This document shows positions 1 to 7,581 of a stretch of 42,340 bases of DNA, in pieces (position 1 is the first letter of the stretch; every line of letters starts with the position of its first letter). This DNA is from Terriglobia bacterium. GTDB lineage: Bacteria; Acidobacteriota; Terriglobia; UBA7540. The stretch is from assembly GCA_020072655.1 (NCBI GenBank), contig JAIQGH010000014.1, positions 1 through 42,340 of the forward strand, in the 5' to 3' direction. Under the pieces are notes generated by a model that did not search any database, was not told the origin of the DNA, and was given only the letters and a program-made list of their open reading frames with translations. The position numbers and the translations under genes are program-made.

Positions 1-2006
1 TGGCGAAGGTGACGGGAATCGGGACTCGGGGCTCGGGACTCGGGAAGGAAACAGAGATTACTGCGGGGACCGCGGCCCCACCCGAGGAATCGCTCACCAG
101 CACGGGCATGGCCGTGGGCACGTTCGACTACATGTCGCCCGAACAGGTGCGGGCCGAGGAGCTGGACGCGCGCACGGATCTCTTCAGCTTCGGCCTGGTG
201 CTCTACGAGATGGCCACCGGACAGCGAGCTTTCGCGGGTGACTCGCCCGGCACGATCTTTGAAGCTATCCTTGACCGCGCTCCCATCCCCCCGCTGCGCC
301 TCAATCCCGAGTTGCCGCCGGAACTGGAACGCATCATCAACAAGGCGCTGGAGAAGGATCGCAAGCTGCGTTACCAGAGCTCGTCGGACCTGCGGACCGA
401 CCTGGTTCGCCTCAAGCGCGACAGCGATTCCGGGCGGGCTGTAGCGCCGGTCTATGACCGGCGAAAAGAGACGGCGTTCGCAGAACGCCGCTACAGCAGG
501 CGGCGCGTCGCGCTCGCAACAGGTGGAGCCGCAATCGCCGTCGTCGCCGCCCTCCTCGCCCTCAACGTCGCCGGGCTGCGCGATCGCGTGGCGGCGGTTG
601 TAGGGGCGGGCTCGGCCCGCCCGCGGGAGGGCGGAGCCCTCCCCTACCTGTCCATTGAATCCATCGCTGTCCTGCCGCTCGAAAACCTCTCCCGCGACCC
701 CGAGCAGGACTACTTCGCCGACGGCATGACCGACGCGCTAATCGCGGAATTAGGGCAAATCGGTGCACTGCGCGTGATTTCGCGGACTTCGGTAATGCAA
801 TACAAGGGGGTCAAGAGGCCACTGCCGCAAATTGCAAAAGAGCTGAACGTGGACGCGGTGATTGAAGGGTCTGTGCTCCGCTCGGGGGATAAGGTTCGGA
901 TTACCGCCCAGTTAATTGGGGCCGTGCCCGAACGTCATCTGTGGGCGCGCAGTTACGAGCGCGATCTGCGGGATGTGTTGAGCCTGCAAGGCGAAATCGC
1001 CCGTGCCATCGCCGATGAGATCAAAGCCAACGTGACGCCTGAAGTCCACGCCCGCCTCACCCGCGCCCGCCCCGTCAATCCTGAAGCGCATGAGCTTTAC
1101 CTGAAGGGGAGTGATTGGCTAAGGCGAGGTGACGCGAAAAAGGCCCTCGAGTACTTCCAGCAGGCGATTCAGAAGGATCCCACCTATGCGCGGGGTCACC
1201 TCGGGGTCGCTGAGGCATATCGCGATCTTTGGGGCGGCGTCAGGTTTCCCGCCATGGAGGCCTCCGCAAATGCGAAAGCATATGCGCGCAAGGCGCTGGA
1301 ACTGGATGACAGCCTCGCTGAAGCGCACGCTGTGCTTGCGGACGCCCTGTACAGGGGCGACTGGGATTGGGCAGGCGCTGAACGGGAGCTCAAGCGCGCC
1401 CTGGAAGTCAATCCCAACTCCGAGTACGCCCACAGGATATATAGCGGATATCTCGTATTGCTCGGCCGAACCGAAGAGGCGCTTGCGGAAGCGCAGCATG
1501 AGGCGGAGATCAACCCTCTCGTGGCGATGGCTTACATCGATATGGGTGACGCATACTACTATGGCCGGCGGTACGATGAAGCCCTCCCCCAATATGAGAA
1601 GGCGCTCCAGGTAAGTGGCGATCCGCATTATTGGGTGTGGGTCGCGTGGACGTACCGGGAAAAGGGCATGTACAAAGAAGCCATCGCGGGCTTTCTGAAG
1701 ATGCCGGATGGCGCGATCAAATTTGGCCACCTGGGCAATGCTTACGCGCGGGCGGGCAACAAAGCCGAGGCACAAAAACTTCTCCAAAAGCTAATCGAGC
1801 TGTCAAAACAGAACCTCGGGACTTGGGAAGTGGCCCTGGTCTACGCGGGGCTGGGTGAAAAGGATCGGGCCTTCGAGTGGCTGGAGAGAGCCTACAGAAT
1901 CCACGACTCGGGGATGTGTTGGCTCAAGGTCGATCAGCCGCTTGATCCCCTGCGCTCCGACCCGCGCTTCCAGGCCCTCCTGCGCCGCATGAACTTTCCC
2001 CCGTAG
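1..2006 (+). CDS. Receptor Ser/Thr protein kinase with TolB-like and TPR domains (5' end outside window)
   Basis: Partial membrane-anchored eukaryotic-type kinase. The open frame runs in from the left edge (first full codon at base 3, reading Ala-Lys-Val, which fits the end of a DFGLAK motif), so the N-lobe and the DFG aspartate lie outside. Visible parts in order: activation segment and C-lobe (GTFDYMSPEQ, then DLFSFGLVLYEM), an Arg-rich juxtamembrane stretch, one membrane helix (about residues 168-188), a TolB/CadC-type domain beginning SIAVLPLENLS, then several TPRs to the C-terminus. This architecture is common in Acidobacteriota; substrate unknown. Two oddities: the activation loop contains a 7-bp tandem repeat (14-48), and a 48-bp palindromic repeat (600-647) is read through in frame just after the membrane helix. 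The stop codon TAG at 2004-2006 belongs to an inverted copy of that repeat, so the original C-terminus may have differed. Confidence 0.92.
   Translation, partial: AKVTGIGTRGSGLGKETEITAGTAAPPEESLTSTGMAVGTFDYMSPEQVRAEELDARTDLFSFGLVLYEMATGQRAFAGDSPGTIFEAILDRAPIPPLRLNPELPPELERIINKALEKDRKLRYQSSSDLRTDLVRLKRDSDSGRAVAPVYDRRKETAFAERRYSRRRVALATGGAAIAVVAALLALNVAGLRDRVAAVVGAGSARPREGGALPYLSIESIAVLPLENLSRDPEQDYFADGMTDALIAELGQIGALRVISRTSVMQYKGVKRPLPQIAKELNVDAVIEGSVLRSGDKVRITAQLIGAVPERHLWARSYERDLRDVLSLQGEIARAIADEIKANVTPEVHARLTRARPVNPEAHELYLKGSDWLRRGDAKKALEYFQQAIQKDPTYARGHLGVAEAYRDLWGGVRFPAMEASANAKAYARKALELDDSLAEAHAVLADALYRGDWDWAGAERELKRALEVNPNSEYAHRIYSGYLVLLGRTEEALAEAQHEAEINPLVAMAYIDMGDAYYYGRRYDEALPQYEKALQVSGDPHYWVWVAWTYREKGMYKEAIAGFLKMPDGAIKFGHLGNAYARAGNKAEAQKLLQKLIELSKQNLGTWEVALVYAGLGEKDRAFEWLERAYRIHDSGMCWLKVDQPLDPLRSDPRFQALLRRMNFPP
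14..48. repeat. Heptanucleotide tandem repeat in kinase activation loop
   Basis: Five consecutive 7-mers of the form GGGANTC/GGGGCTC: gggaatc, gggactc, ggggctc, gggactc, gggaagg. They encode a Gly/Arg/Ser-rich insert between the DFGLAK region and the conserved GT-x-YMSPEQ motif of the kinase. The unit length and the GGG-N-YTC pattern match the larger heptamer array at 7423-7520. Confidence 0.7.
600..647 (+). repeat. 48-bp palindromic repeat inserted in frame in the kinase gene
   Basis: The element starts GTAGGGGCGGG and ends CCCTCCCCTAC, with two internal GC-rich hairpins. The reverse complement matches 2003-2050 at 45 of 48 positions. At 48 bp (16 codons) it leaves the frame open and adds the peptide VGAGSARPREGGALPY between the membrane helix and the TolB-like domain. 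It is a REP-like intergenic repeat that has entered a coding region. Confidence 0.85.
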
Positions 2007-2050
2007 GGGAGGGCTCCGCCCTCCCGCGGGCGGCCAGAGACCGCCCCTAC
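2003..2050 (-). repeat. Inverted copy of the 48-bp palindromic repeat, overlapping the kinase stop codon
   Basis: Reverse-complement copy of the 600-647 element (45/48 identical; the three differences lie in the second hairpin). Its first bases GTAG supply the TAG stop of the kinase. Such a stable GC-rich stem-loop directly after a stop could also stabilise or end the transcript, though there is no U-tract. Confidence 0.85.
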
Positions 2051-2072
2051 ACCACCGCATCGATTTCCCGCC

Positions 2073-2125
2073 GTAGAGACGCTCCGGCGGAGCGTCTCCA
2101 AGACGGCCCACCGAGCCGTCTCTAC
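2073..2125. repeat. Second palindromic repeat, double hairpin with GTAG...CTAC ends
   Basis: A 53-bp element beginning GTAGAGACGCTCC and ending GCCGTCTCTAC, composed of two adjacent stem-loops (gagacgctcc/ggagcgtctc and agacggc/gccgtct). The outer GTAG/CTAC ends are shared with the 48-bp repeat 23 bp upstream, but the internal stems differ, suggesting a related family member. Confidence 0.7.
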
Positions 2126-2250
2126 CCCGGTAGATGGCAGACGGTATAGGCAGATTTGAATTTCGTCCACTCCTGAGCTAACCTAAGCGCGCCGGGGCGT
2201 TTACGACCCCGGAGATTCGGACTCTCAGGAGATTCCGCGCGCCACCCGGA

Positions 2251-3177
2251 ATGATGCCGATCTCGTCGCCAGCCGCTGCTGAATCCATGGAGCAAAGCCG
2301 CAGCTCAAGCGTGGGCGCGTTCCTGGAAAGCCTGCGCCCGGCGCAGTGGCTCAAGAACGGCTTTGTCTTCGCCGCGCTCATCTTTTCCCGCAGCCTTTTC
2401 GACTGGCATCGGCTGCAGCTCGTAACACTGGCCACCCTGGTCTTCTGCGGGCTTTCGGGGGCAGTCTATTTGCTCAACGACGTTCTCGACGCCAACGAGG
2501 ACCGCCAGCACCCCGTCAAGTGCCGGAGGCCCGTCGCCTCAGGCCGCTTGAGCAACCGCGTGGCCCTGGCGGGCTTTGCGCTGTTGGGTTGTGCGGCGCT
2601 CGCCGGCGCCTGGTTGCTGGACCGGCATTTCTTCACGGTCGTCGCCTTGTACGCCGCCCTCAACACGCTTTATTCGCTCTTTCTCAAGCATGTCATGCTG
2701 CTCGACGTCTTTGTCGTTTCAGCCGGCTTTGTGTTGCGGGTGCTGGGCGGCGGCCTGGTCATCCACGTGGAGATCTCCTCGTGGCTAATCGTCTGCACCA
2801 CGCTGCTGGCTTTGTTCCTGGCGCTGACCAAGCGACGGCAGGAGCTGGTCCTTCTGGGTGGCAATGCCGCCAACCACCGCTCGAGCCTCGCGCACTACAG
2901 CCCCTACTTCCTGGACCAGCTCATCGGCATTGTCACGGCCTCAACTGTCATGTCGTATTCTCTTTACACACTCTCTGCGGACGTGATGGCGAAATTTCCC
3001 GGCAAGCGGCTGGAGCTGACGATTCCGTTTGTCCTTTTCGGGATCTTCCGTTACCTCTACCTGGTCCACCAAGTCAGTGAAGGCGAAAACCCCACGCGCC
3101 TGCTGCTGACAGACCGAGTCCTGCTCACCACCGTTGTGCTGTGGGCCGTCATCGTAGTCCTGATCGTTTATCTTTAG
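2251..3177 (+). CDS. UbiA-family prenyltransferase (decaprenyl-phosphate phosphoribosyltransferase-like)
   Basis: Integral membrane UbiA-superfamily enzyme, 308 aa from the first ATG. The first Asp-rich motif is clear (YLLNDVLDANEDRQHP, of the NDxxDxxxD type), followed by KCRRPVASG; the second conserved region is DVFVVSAGFVLRVLGGG. About eight hydrophobic segments follow one another to the C-terminus. The NDVxDxxxDRxHPxKxxRP signature is that of the subgroup annotated as decaprenyl-phosphate phosphoribosyltransferase, which moves 5-phosphoribose from PRPP onto a polyprenyl phosphate; the exact substrate here is inferred. The start is uncertain: ATG 2251 has only a weak GGA upstream, and ATG 2287 is an alternative. 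It ends 12 bp before the DUF362 gene and probably shares its transcript. Confidence 0.85.
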   Translation: MMPISSPAAAESMEQSRSSSVGAFLESLRPAQWLKNGFVFAALIFSRSLFDWHRLQLVTLATLVFCGLSGAVYLLNDVLDANEDRQHPVKCRRPVASGRLSNRVALAGFALLGCAALAGAWLLDRHFFTVVALYAALNTLYSLFLKHVMLLDVFVVSAGFVLRVLGGGLVIHVEISSWLIVCTTLLALFLALTKRRQELVLLGGNAANHRSSLAHYSPYFLDQLIGIVTASTVMSYSLYTLSADVMAKFPGKRLELTIPFVLFGIFRYLYLVHQVSEGENPTRLLLTDRVLLTTVVLWAVIVVLIVYL

Positions 3178-3189
3178 GAGCAAACGGAT

Positions 3190-4278
3190 ATGGCTCGTTC
3201 GCAAGTCGCGGTTCTCAAAACCAGCCCGGCCACGGTCATCGGAGATTACAAGCGGTTGATGCGACTGGCCGGCTACCAGGCGTTCCTGCCCAAGGGGCCG
3301 GAGATTGCGCTCAAAATCAACATCACCTGGCACTACTTTTATCCCGCCTGCTCGACCACCCCGTGGCAGCTCGATGGCGTGATTTCGACGCTCCTCGAGG
3401 ACGGCTACCAAAAGGAAAAACTCTACGGCTGCCACAATCGCACCGTGGTGGTGAGCGCGAAGCGGGGAGAGGTCGCCAACAAGCACAAGCAGGTGGTCGT
3501 TGACAAATACGGGCTGCGCAACATTCATCTCTACGAAAAATCGGAGCCTTGGATCCGCTACGAACCCAAGTCGAAGATGCTGGTGCTCGACTCGATCTAC
3601 CCGGATGGCATCCGCATCCCCAAGCGGCTGATCGGCTCCAACATCATCCACCTGCCGACTATGAAGACGCACGTCTTCACGCGCATCACCGGCGCCATGA
3701 AGAACGCCTTCGGCGGGCTGCTTTTCGAGAAGCGCCACTGGACGCACTCCGTGATTCATGAAACGCTGGTGGACTTGCTGGCCATCCAGAAGGAAATCCA
3801 TCCGGGCATCTTCGCCGTCATGGACGCGACGTTCGCGGGCGACGGACCCGGCCCGCGGTGCATGGTCCCGCACGTCAAGAATTACATTCTGGCGAGCGGC
3901 GACATGGTGGCGATTGACGCCGTGGCGGCCCAGATGATGGGCTTCGACCCTCTCTCGATCAAATTCATTCGCCTGGCGCACGAACAAGGGCTCGGCTGCG
4001 GGGACACGCGAGAAATCGAGATCCTGGGTGAGGACATCGCCAAGGTCAACTTCCAATTCGACGGTCTGCGTGACACCTTGGCCAGCCGCGGCCAAAAGCT
4101 CATCTATTGGGGACCGCTAAAACCCTTCGAGAAACTCCTGCTGCGCACGGCGATCGCGCCGTGGTCCTACGCAGCCTCAATCCTCTATCACGACGTTTAC
4201 TGGTATCCGCTCATCGGGCGCGGACGGGTAAAGCGGGCGCTCGAAAGCGAGTGGGGCAAGCTCTTTGCCCGGTACTGA
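3190..4278 (+). CDS. DUF362 domain protein
   Basis: 362-aa soluble protein of the DUF362 family. Family-like features are the run LPTMKTHVFTRITGAMKNAFGG, typical of the conserved K-T-H...G-A-x-K-N-x-F-G block, and GDMVAIDAVAAQMMGFDP in the second half. No ferredoxin-type cysteine clusters are present, unlike many DUF362 proteins. An AGGAG at 3175-3179, overlapping the stop of the upstream prenyltransferase gene, sits 10 bp before ATG 3190, so the two are very likely translated from one mRNA. The biochemical role of DUF362 is not established. Pairing with a polyprenyl-phosphate prenyltransferase suggests involvement in a lipid-linked or quinone-like metabolite, which is inference only. Confidence 0.85.
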   Translation: MARSQVAVLKTSPATVIGDYKRLMRLAGYQAFLPKGPEIALKINITWHYFYPACSTTPWQLDGVISTLLEDGYQKEKLYGCHNRTVVVSAKRGEVANKHKQVVVDKYGLRNIHLYEKSEPWIRYEPKSKMLVLDSIYPDGIRIPKRLIGSNIIHLPTMKTHVFTRITGAMKNAFGGLLFEKRHWTHSVIHETLVDLLAIQKEIHPGIFAVMDATFAGDGPGPRCMVPHVKNYILASGDMVAIDAVAAQMMGFDPLSIKFIRLAHEQGLGCGDTREIEILGEDIAKVNFQFDGLRDTLASRGQKLIYWGPLKPFEKLLLRTAIAPWSYAASILYHDVYWYPLIGRGRVKRALESEWGKLFARY

Positions 4279-4345
4279 GACTGGGTGGGGATTTCCTGCG
4301 CCTGGCAGCCACAGCTAAGACGCGGCGGATCGCCTCAGTTCATGC

Positions 4346-7177
4346 TCAGAGCGGGATTTCCAGCTTGGGTATAGGTCCGGAGACGATGTACTGGACCAGC
4401 GCGTCGAGCAAGTACGTTGCGTAGGGGTCCGTGCCGTAGGTTGTTCCGAGGGAAAAGGTACAGATCAGCAGCTTGCCTTTGCCTGCCCGTGCCTGGACGA
4501 GCGTGCCAACGTTCGAGTGAATCCAGCCGTAGAAAATGCCGGAAAGCACGTCACTCGAATCCTCCGGCTTCAAACCCTGAACAACCGTCGCGGGCGTCGC
4601 GGCTTGCATCTCAAACCCCGGGAACATCTCGAAACCGATCAGCTTGAACGGGTCGCGGTCTTTGCGGATCCAGAGGAAGCTCGAGATCCAGTTTCCGTCC
4701 AGGGTGGAATGGGCGCGGGGGACGATGTCGAGACCGGGCGCGAGCGTCTGCTTGTCGCTCGGAAGAAGGATTACCCGGCCGCCAGCCTGCAAGGCCTGCT
4801 TGGCGTCGTTGTCGAAGACGGAAGTCACCAGCACCGGAAACGCTTCGGCGCCGGTGGGAGCAAGATAGTTTAGCGCCCGCATCTCGTTCACGAGCCGGCG
4901 CAGGCGCCCTGCCGGATCGTGAAAGGAGACGGGGGGCGGAAGCTCGGGGGACTTAGGCGGATAGCAGTAGAAATCCAGCGTGGTTTCCGAAATGACTTTA
5001 TCCCCGGTGCTCAGCCGCGCCTTCAGCGCCATGCGGGTTGGCGCCTTGACCTCCGGCGCGACGAACACGACCGGACCGACTCTGGTCGTAGCGCCGGGCA
5101 CGCTCGCCGGGACCAGCCGGCTTGTCTTGAGCTCCGTTCCGGCGATTTCCCAATCCAGGCGGGCCTCGGGGATTTGCTGGGCGCTGTAATGTGAGAAGAA
5201 TACGTCCGCTTCAGCCCTTTCTCCGACCATCAAGTTCCGCTTTTCCATCCGCAGGACGAGCAAATCATCCTGCTGGAGCTTCCGGAGGTCGGCGGCGTAA
5301 GCCTTCGGATGTCGCCAGATATCGAGCAGACCGTTGGCCTCCCAGTTGACATCCGTAAATTCGGTGATGACGTAGCCTTGCAGTTCCGGTTGCGAGCGGA
5401 GGGCATCGATCTCGTACTTGAGCGCTCGCCACTGACTCCATTGCGTCGCCTCGGCGAGAGCCGCGTAGTCAGGGAAGAGAGAATTCAACTGGTAGGACGC
5501 CAGCCGCTCCTCAACGCCTTCCGGCAGAGTGATGGGGCGGTTCCGGGGATAAGACCGGACAAACCACCACGGCTTCTCCTGCGGGAGGCGAGGCAAGCCC
5601 CAGTTGCCAAACTCGGAGAGCACGAGCGGCTCGTCGCCCTTCGCCGCCGCATCGTTGAAGGGACTGAAGAGCCAGCGCGGGCGGGTGGCCATGTCGGTGA
5701 GAAAGCGATCGAAATCCGAGGCGTGCTCCGGGACGGCATCGTATTGGTGGAAGTCGGCGATGTCCGTCGCCATGTGGAAGTTCTCGCAGCAGGCGCTGTT
5801 GTCCACCACCAGCCAGCCGGGCACCATCGCCCTCGCCTCGCGGTAGGCCGATAGCAGCCACTGCCGCTGCGGAGCATCCTTCAGGTCGGCGCCCCAGCTC
5901 TCGTTGATCACGCTGACGATGACAATCGAAGGATGGTTCCAATCGCGTTCCACCATGCCGCGCAAGGTTTCCTGAGCGCGGCGTTTCGCCTCTTCCGCGA
6001 GCTTGTCCCAGTTGGGGATTTCATACCAGACGAGCACACCCGACTCGTCGGCCGCCCGCAGATACTTCGGGTCGGGCACCTTGATATGGCAGCGAAGCAT
6101 GTTCAAGCCGAGTAGCTTCGCTTGCTCCATCTCATTGCGCAGATATTCGAGCGAAGGGGGCGTGTAGATGGTGTCGGGATAGAAATCCTGATCGAGCGCG
6201 CCTCGCAGGTATACGACCCGGCCATTCAAATAGAATTTCCCGCCTCGCGTTTCCAAGGTTCGAAAGCCGAAAGGAGACTCCTGCGCGTCCCCCGAGGGCA
6301 ACGAGATGTGGAGCTTGTAGAGCGCCGGCCGTCCGATGTCCCAAAGAGAGGGATTGGCCACCCGGCCGGAAAGTCCGTAGGCAGGCTGGCCGCGCTGCAA
6401 CTCCACCGCGCCGTACCAGACGACCTGTCCCGCTGGATCGGAAATCTGGGCCTGGAGGCGCAGCGGCTCCGCGTTGGGCGGGCCCAGTGTGACGTTCCGC
6501 ACCTCAGCGTGAATCTTAAACTGCCCGTCCGCCCCCGCGGTGATGTGGACGGGGCCGAAATACATGCGCGGACGGACTTGCAGCTCGACGTCTTGCCACA
6601 GTCCGCTCGTCTGGATGTACCAGTTTTGCTTGCCGTGAGGGATTTCCGCGTAACGGATACCCTCAACTTCCTTGGGATCCGCGCCGGGATCGGCGACGCG
6701 AACCGCGATCTGGTTATCACCGGTGCGGACGAGCGCCGTCACGTCGAACTCGAACGGCAGATAGCCCCCCTCGTGCGAGCCCGCCTTCAGGCCATTCACA
6801 TAGACGTCCGCCCGATAGTCCACCGCACCGAAATGCAACAGCGCCACCCGATCCGGCCCGATCGTCTCCAGACTCACCGCGCGCCAATACCACGCCACGC
6901 CGGCATAGTCGCGCAGATCGGCAAACTGCGACTGCCAGGACGAGGGCACGCGCGTGGGACGGACGTTAGGCACCGTGGCAAGATCTCCAACTCTCAACGT
7001 TCCGGAGGGATCGGCCACGAAATGCCAGTCACCATCCAAAGAGACGGTCGAAGGCGCACTGCCCGCCGGGAACACCCTCGCCACGCCCCAAGAAAGCAGG
7101 AGCGCCACCAGCAGCCATCGCGTCGCTCTTTTCACGGTCGGCACCCTTCTACTGAAAAGCGTTCGCGGTTCTCCCAA
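4346..7177 (-). CDS. Glycoside hydrolase family 2 protein, exported
   Basis: 943-aa secreted or membrane-anchored GH2-type enzyme (beta-galactosidase/beta-glucuronidase/mannosidase superfamily). Order: hydrophobic signal segment (about residues 20-38), sugar-binding jelly-roll domain (VSLDGDWHF through about 200, with VYVNGLKAGSHEGGYLPF), immunoglobulin-like domain (about 205-308), then the TIM barrel with FYLNGRVVYLRG. Predicted acid/base Glu426 (VINESWG) and nucleophile Glu522 (PLVLSEFGNWG). About 300 C-terminal residues form an extra beta-rich region not assigned here. The chosen start is a TTG at 7177 preceded by a good AGGGAGGG; a GTG a few codons downstream would place the positive n-region VKRATR right at the start and is possible. 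Substrate not deducible. It stands alone, convergent with the DUF362 gene 67 bp away. Confidence 0.88.
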   Translation of the reverse strand: MGEPRTLFSRRVPTVKRATRWLLVALLLSWGVARVFPAGSAPSTVSLDGDWHFVADPSGTLRVGDLATVPNVRPTRVPSSWQSQFADLRDYAGVAWYWRAVSLETIGPDRVALLHFGAVDYRADVYVNGLKAGSHEGGYLPFEFDVTALVRTGDNQIAVRVADPGADPKEVEGIRYAEIPHGKQNWYIQTSGLWQDVELQVRPRMYFGPVHITAGADGQFKIHAEVRNVTLGPPNAEPLRLQAQISDPAGQVVWYGAVELQRGQPAYGLSGRVANPSLWDIGRPALYKLHISLPSGDAQESPFGFRTLETRGGKFYLNGRVVYLRGALDQDFYPDTIYTPPSLEYLRNEMEQAKLLGLNMLRCHIKVPDPKYLRAADESGVLVWYEIPNWDKLAEEAKRRAQETLRGMVERDWNHPSIVIVSVINESWGADLKDAPQRQWLLSAYREARAMVPGWLVVDNSACCENFHMATDIADFHQYDAVPEHASDFDRFLTDMATRPRWLFSPFNDAAAKGDEPLVLSEFGNWGLPRLPQEKPWWFVRSYPRNRPITLPEGVEERLASYQLNSLFPDYAALAEATQWSQWRALKYEIDALRSQPELQGYVITEFTDVNWEANGLLDIWRHPKAYAADLRKLQQDDLLVLRMEKRNLMVGERAEADVFFSHYSAQQIPEARLDWEIAGTELKTSRLVPASVPGATTRVGPVVFVAPEVKAPTRMALKARLSTGDKVISETTLDFYCYPPKSPELPPPVSFHDPAGRLRRLVNEMRALNYLAPTGAEAFPVLVTSVFDNDAKQALQAGGRVILLPSDKQTLAPGLDIVPRAHSTLDGNWISSFLWIRKDRDPFKLIGFEMFPGFEMQAATPATVVQGLKPEDSSDVLSGIFYGWIHSNVGTLVQARAGKGKLLICTFSLGTTYGTDPYATYLLDALVQYIVSGPIPKLEIPL

Positions 7178-7220
7178 GTCGCTCCCTCCCTGTTTCTCGG
7201 TGCTTGAATCAAGGGAGTGT

Positions 7221-7391
7221 ATGCATTCCAGTCACGGCCAGTCAAGGAAATCCGCGCTCTCTGGCCGAAAGAATCCCGGTGGCCTCCGCTCCGCCAGGAT
7301 CTTCCGATTTTGGCGAGCCTTCCGGGAATGGAAGGACGGCCGCCCTGATCGCATCGAACGACTCAGGCAGGAGTTGTTGCAGGCTCTCTGA
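7221..7391 (+). CDS. Possible small basic protein (56 aa), uncertain
   Basis: ATG at 7221 follows AAGGGAG (7211-7217) at close spacing. The product begins MHSSHGQSRKS and ends FREWKDGRPDRIERLRQELLQAL-like, a basic and probably helical tail (key stretch: EWKDGRPDRIERLRQ). It lies outside the GH2 gene and is not a shadow of another coding sequence. I do not recognise it. Its position in a divergent promoter region makes chance possible. Confidence 0.25.
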   Translation: MHSSHGQSRKSALSGRKNPGGLRSARIFRFWRAFREWKDGRPDRIERLRQELLQAL

Positions 7392-7422
7392 CAACCGCGC
7401 CAGATTCCGACAGAGACGCATT

Positions 7423-7520
7423 GGGTTCTGGGTTCTGGGTTCTGGGTTCTGAGTTCTGGGTTCCGGGTTCTGCTTTCCGCTTTCCGCCTTCTGCTTTCTG
7501 CCTTCCGCCTACTGCCTTCT
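7423..7520. repeat. Array of 14 heptanucleotide units
   Basis: Fourteen back-to-back 7-mers without interruption: four gggttct, then gagttct, gggttcc, gggttct, two gctttcc, gccttct, gctttct, gccttcc, gcctact, gccttct. The first half is GGGTTCT-like, the second GCYTTCY-like, so two related sub-blocks keep the same 7-bp phase. It ends 61 bp before the DUF4126 start codon. Confidence 0.9.
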
Positions 7521-7581
7521 CGCCGCTGGTGCTTGACCCTTGCCCGCCCGAATGCAAGAATCAGCCAAGCGGGGTGGAAGG

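Larger units (their letters stand above)
7178..7581. other. Divergent intergenic region with heptamer array
   Basis: Separates the minus-strand GH2 gene from the plus-strand DUF4126 gene, so promoters for both should lie here, though I cannot point to clear -35/-10 boxes. It contains a possible 56-codon ORF (7221-7391) and the heptanucleotide array 7423-7520. Confidence 0.6.

Noticed and set aside
2941-4095. 384-codon minus-strand ORF opposite the UbiA/DUF362 genes
   Set aside because: Antisense shadow; the plus-strand frames match known families and share a ribosome site.
6122-7207. 361-codon plus-strand ORF opposite the glycoside hydrolase gene
   Set aside because: Antisense shadow of a high-GC coding gene; the composition is Arg/Val/Leu-rich with no motif, while the minus strand encodes a full GH2 protein.
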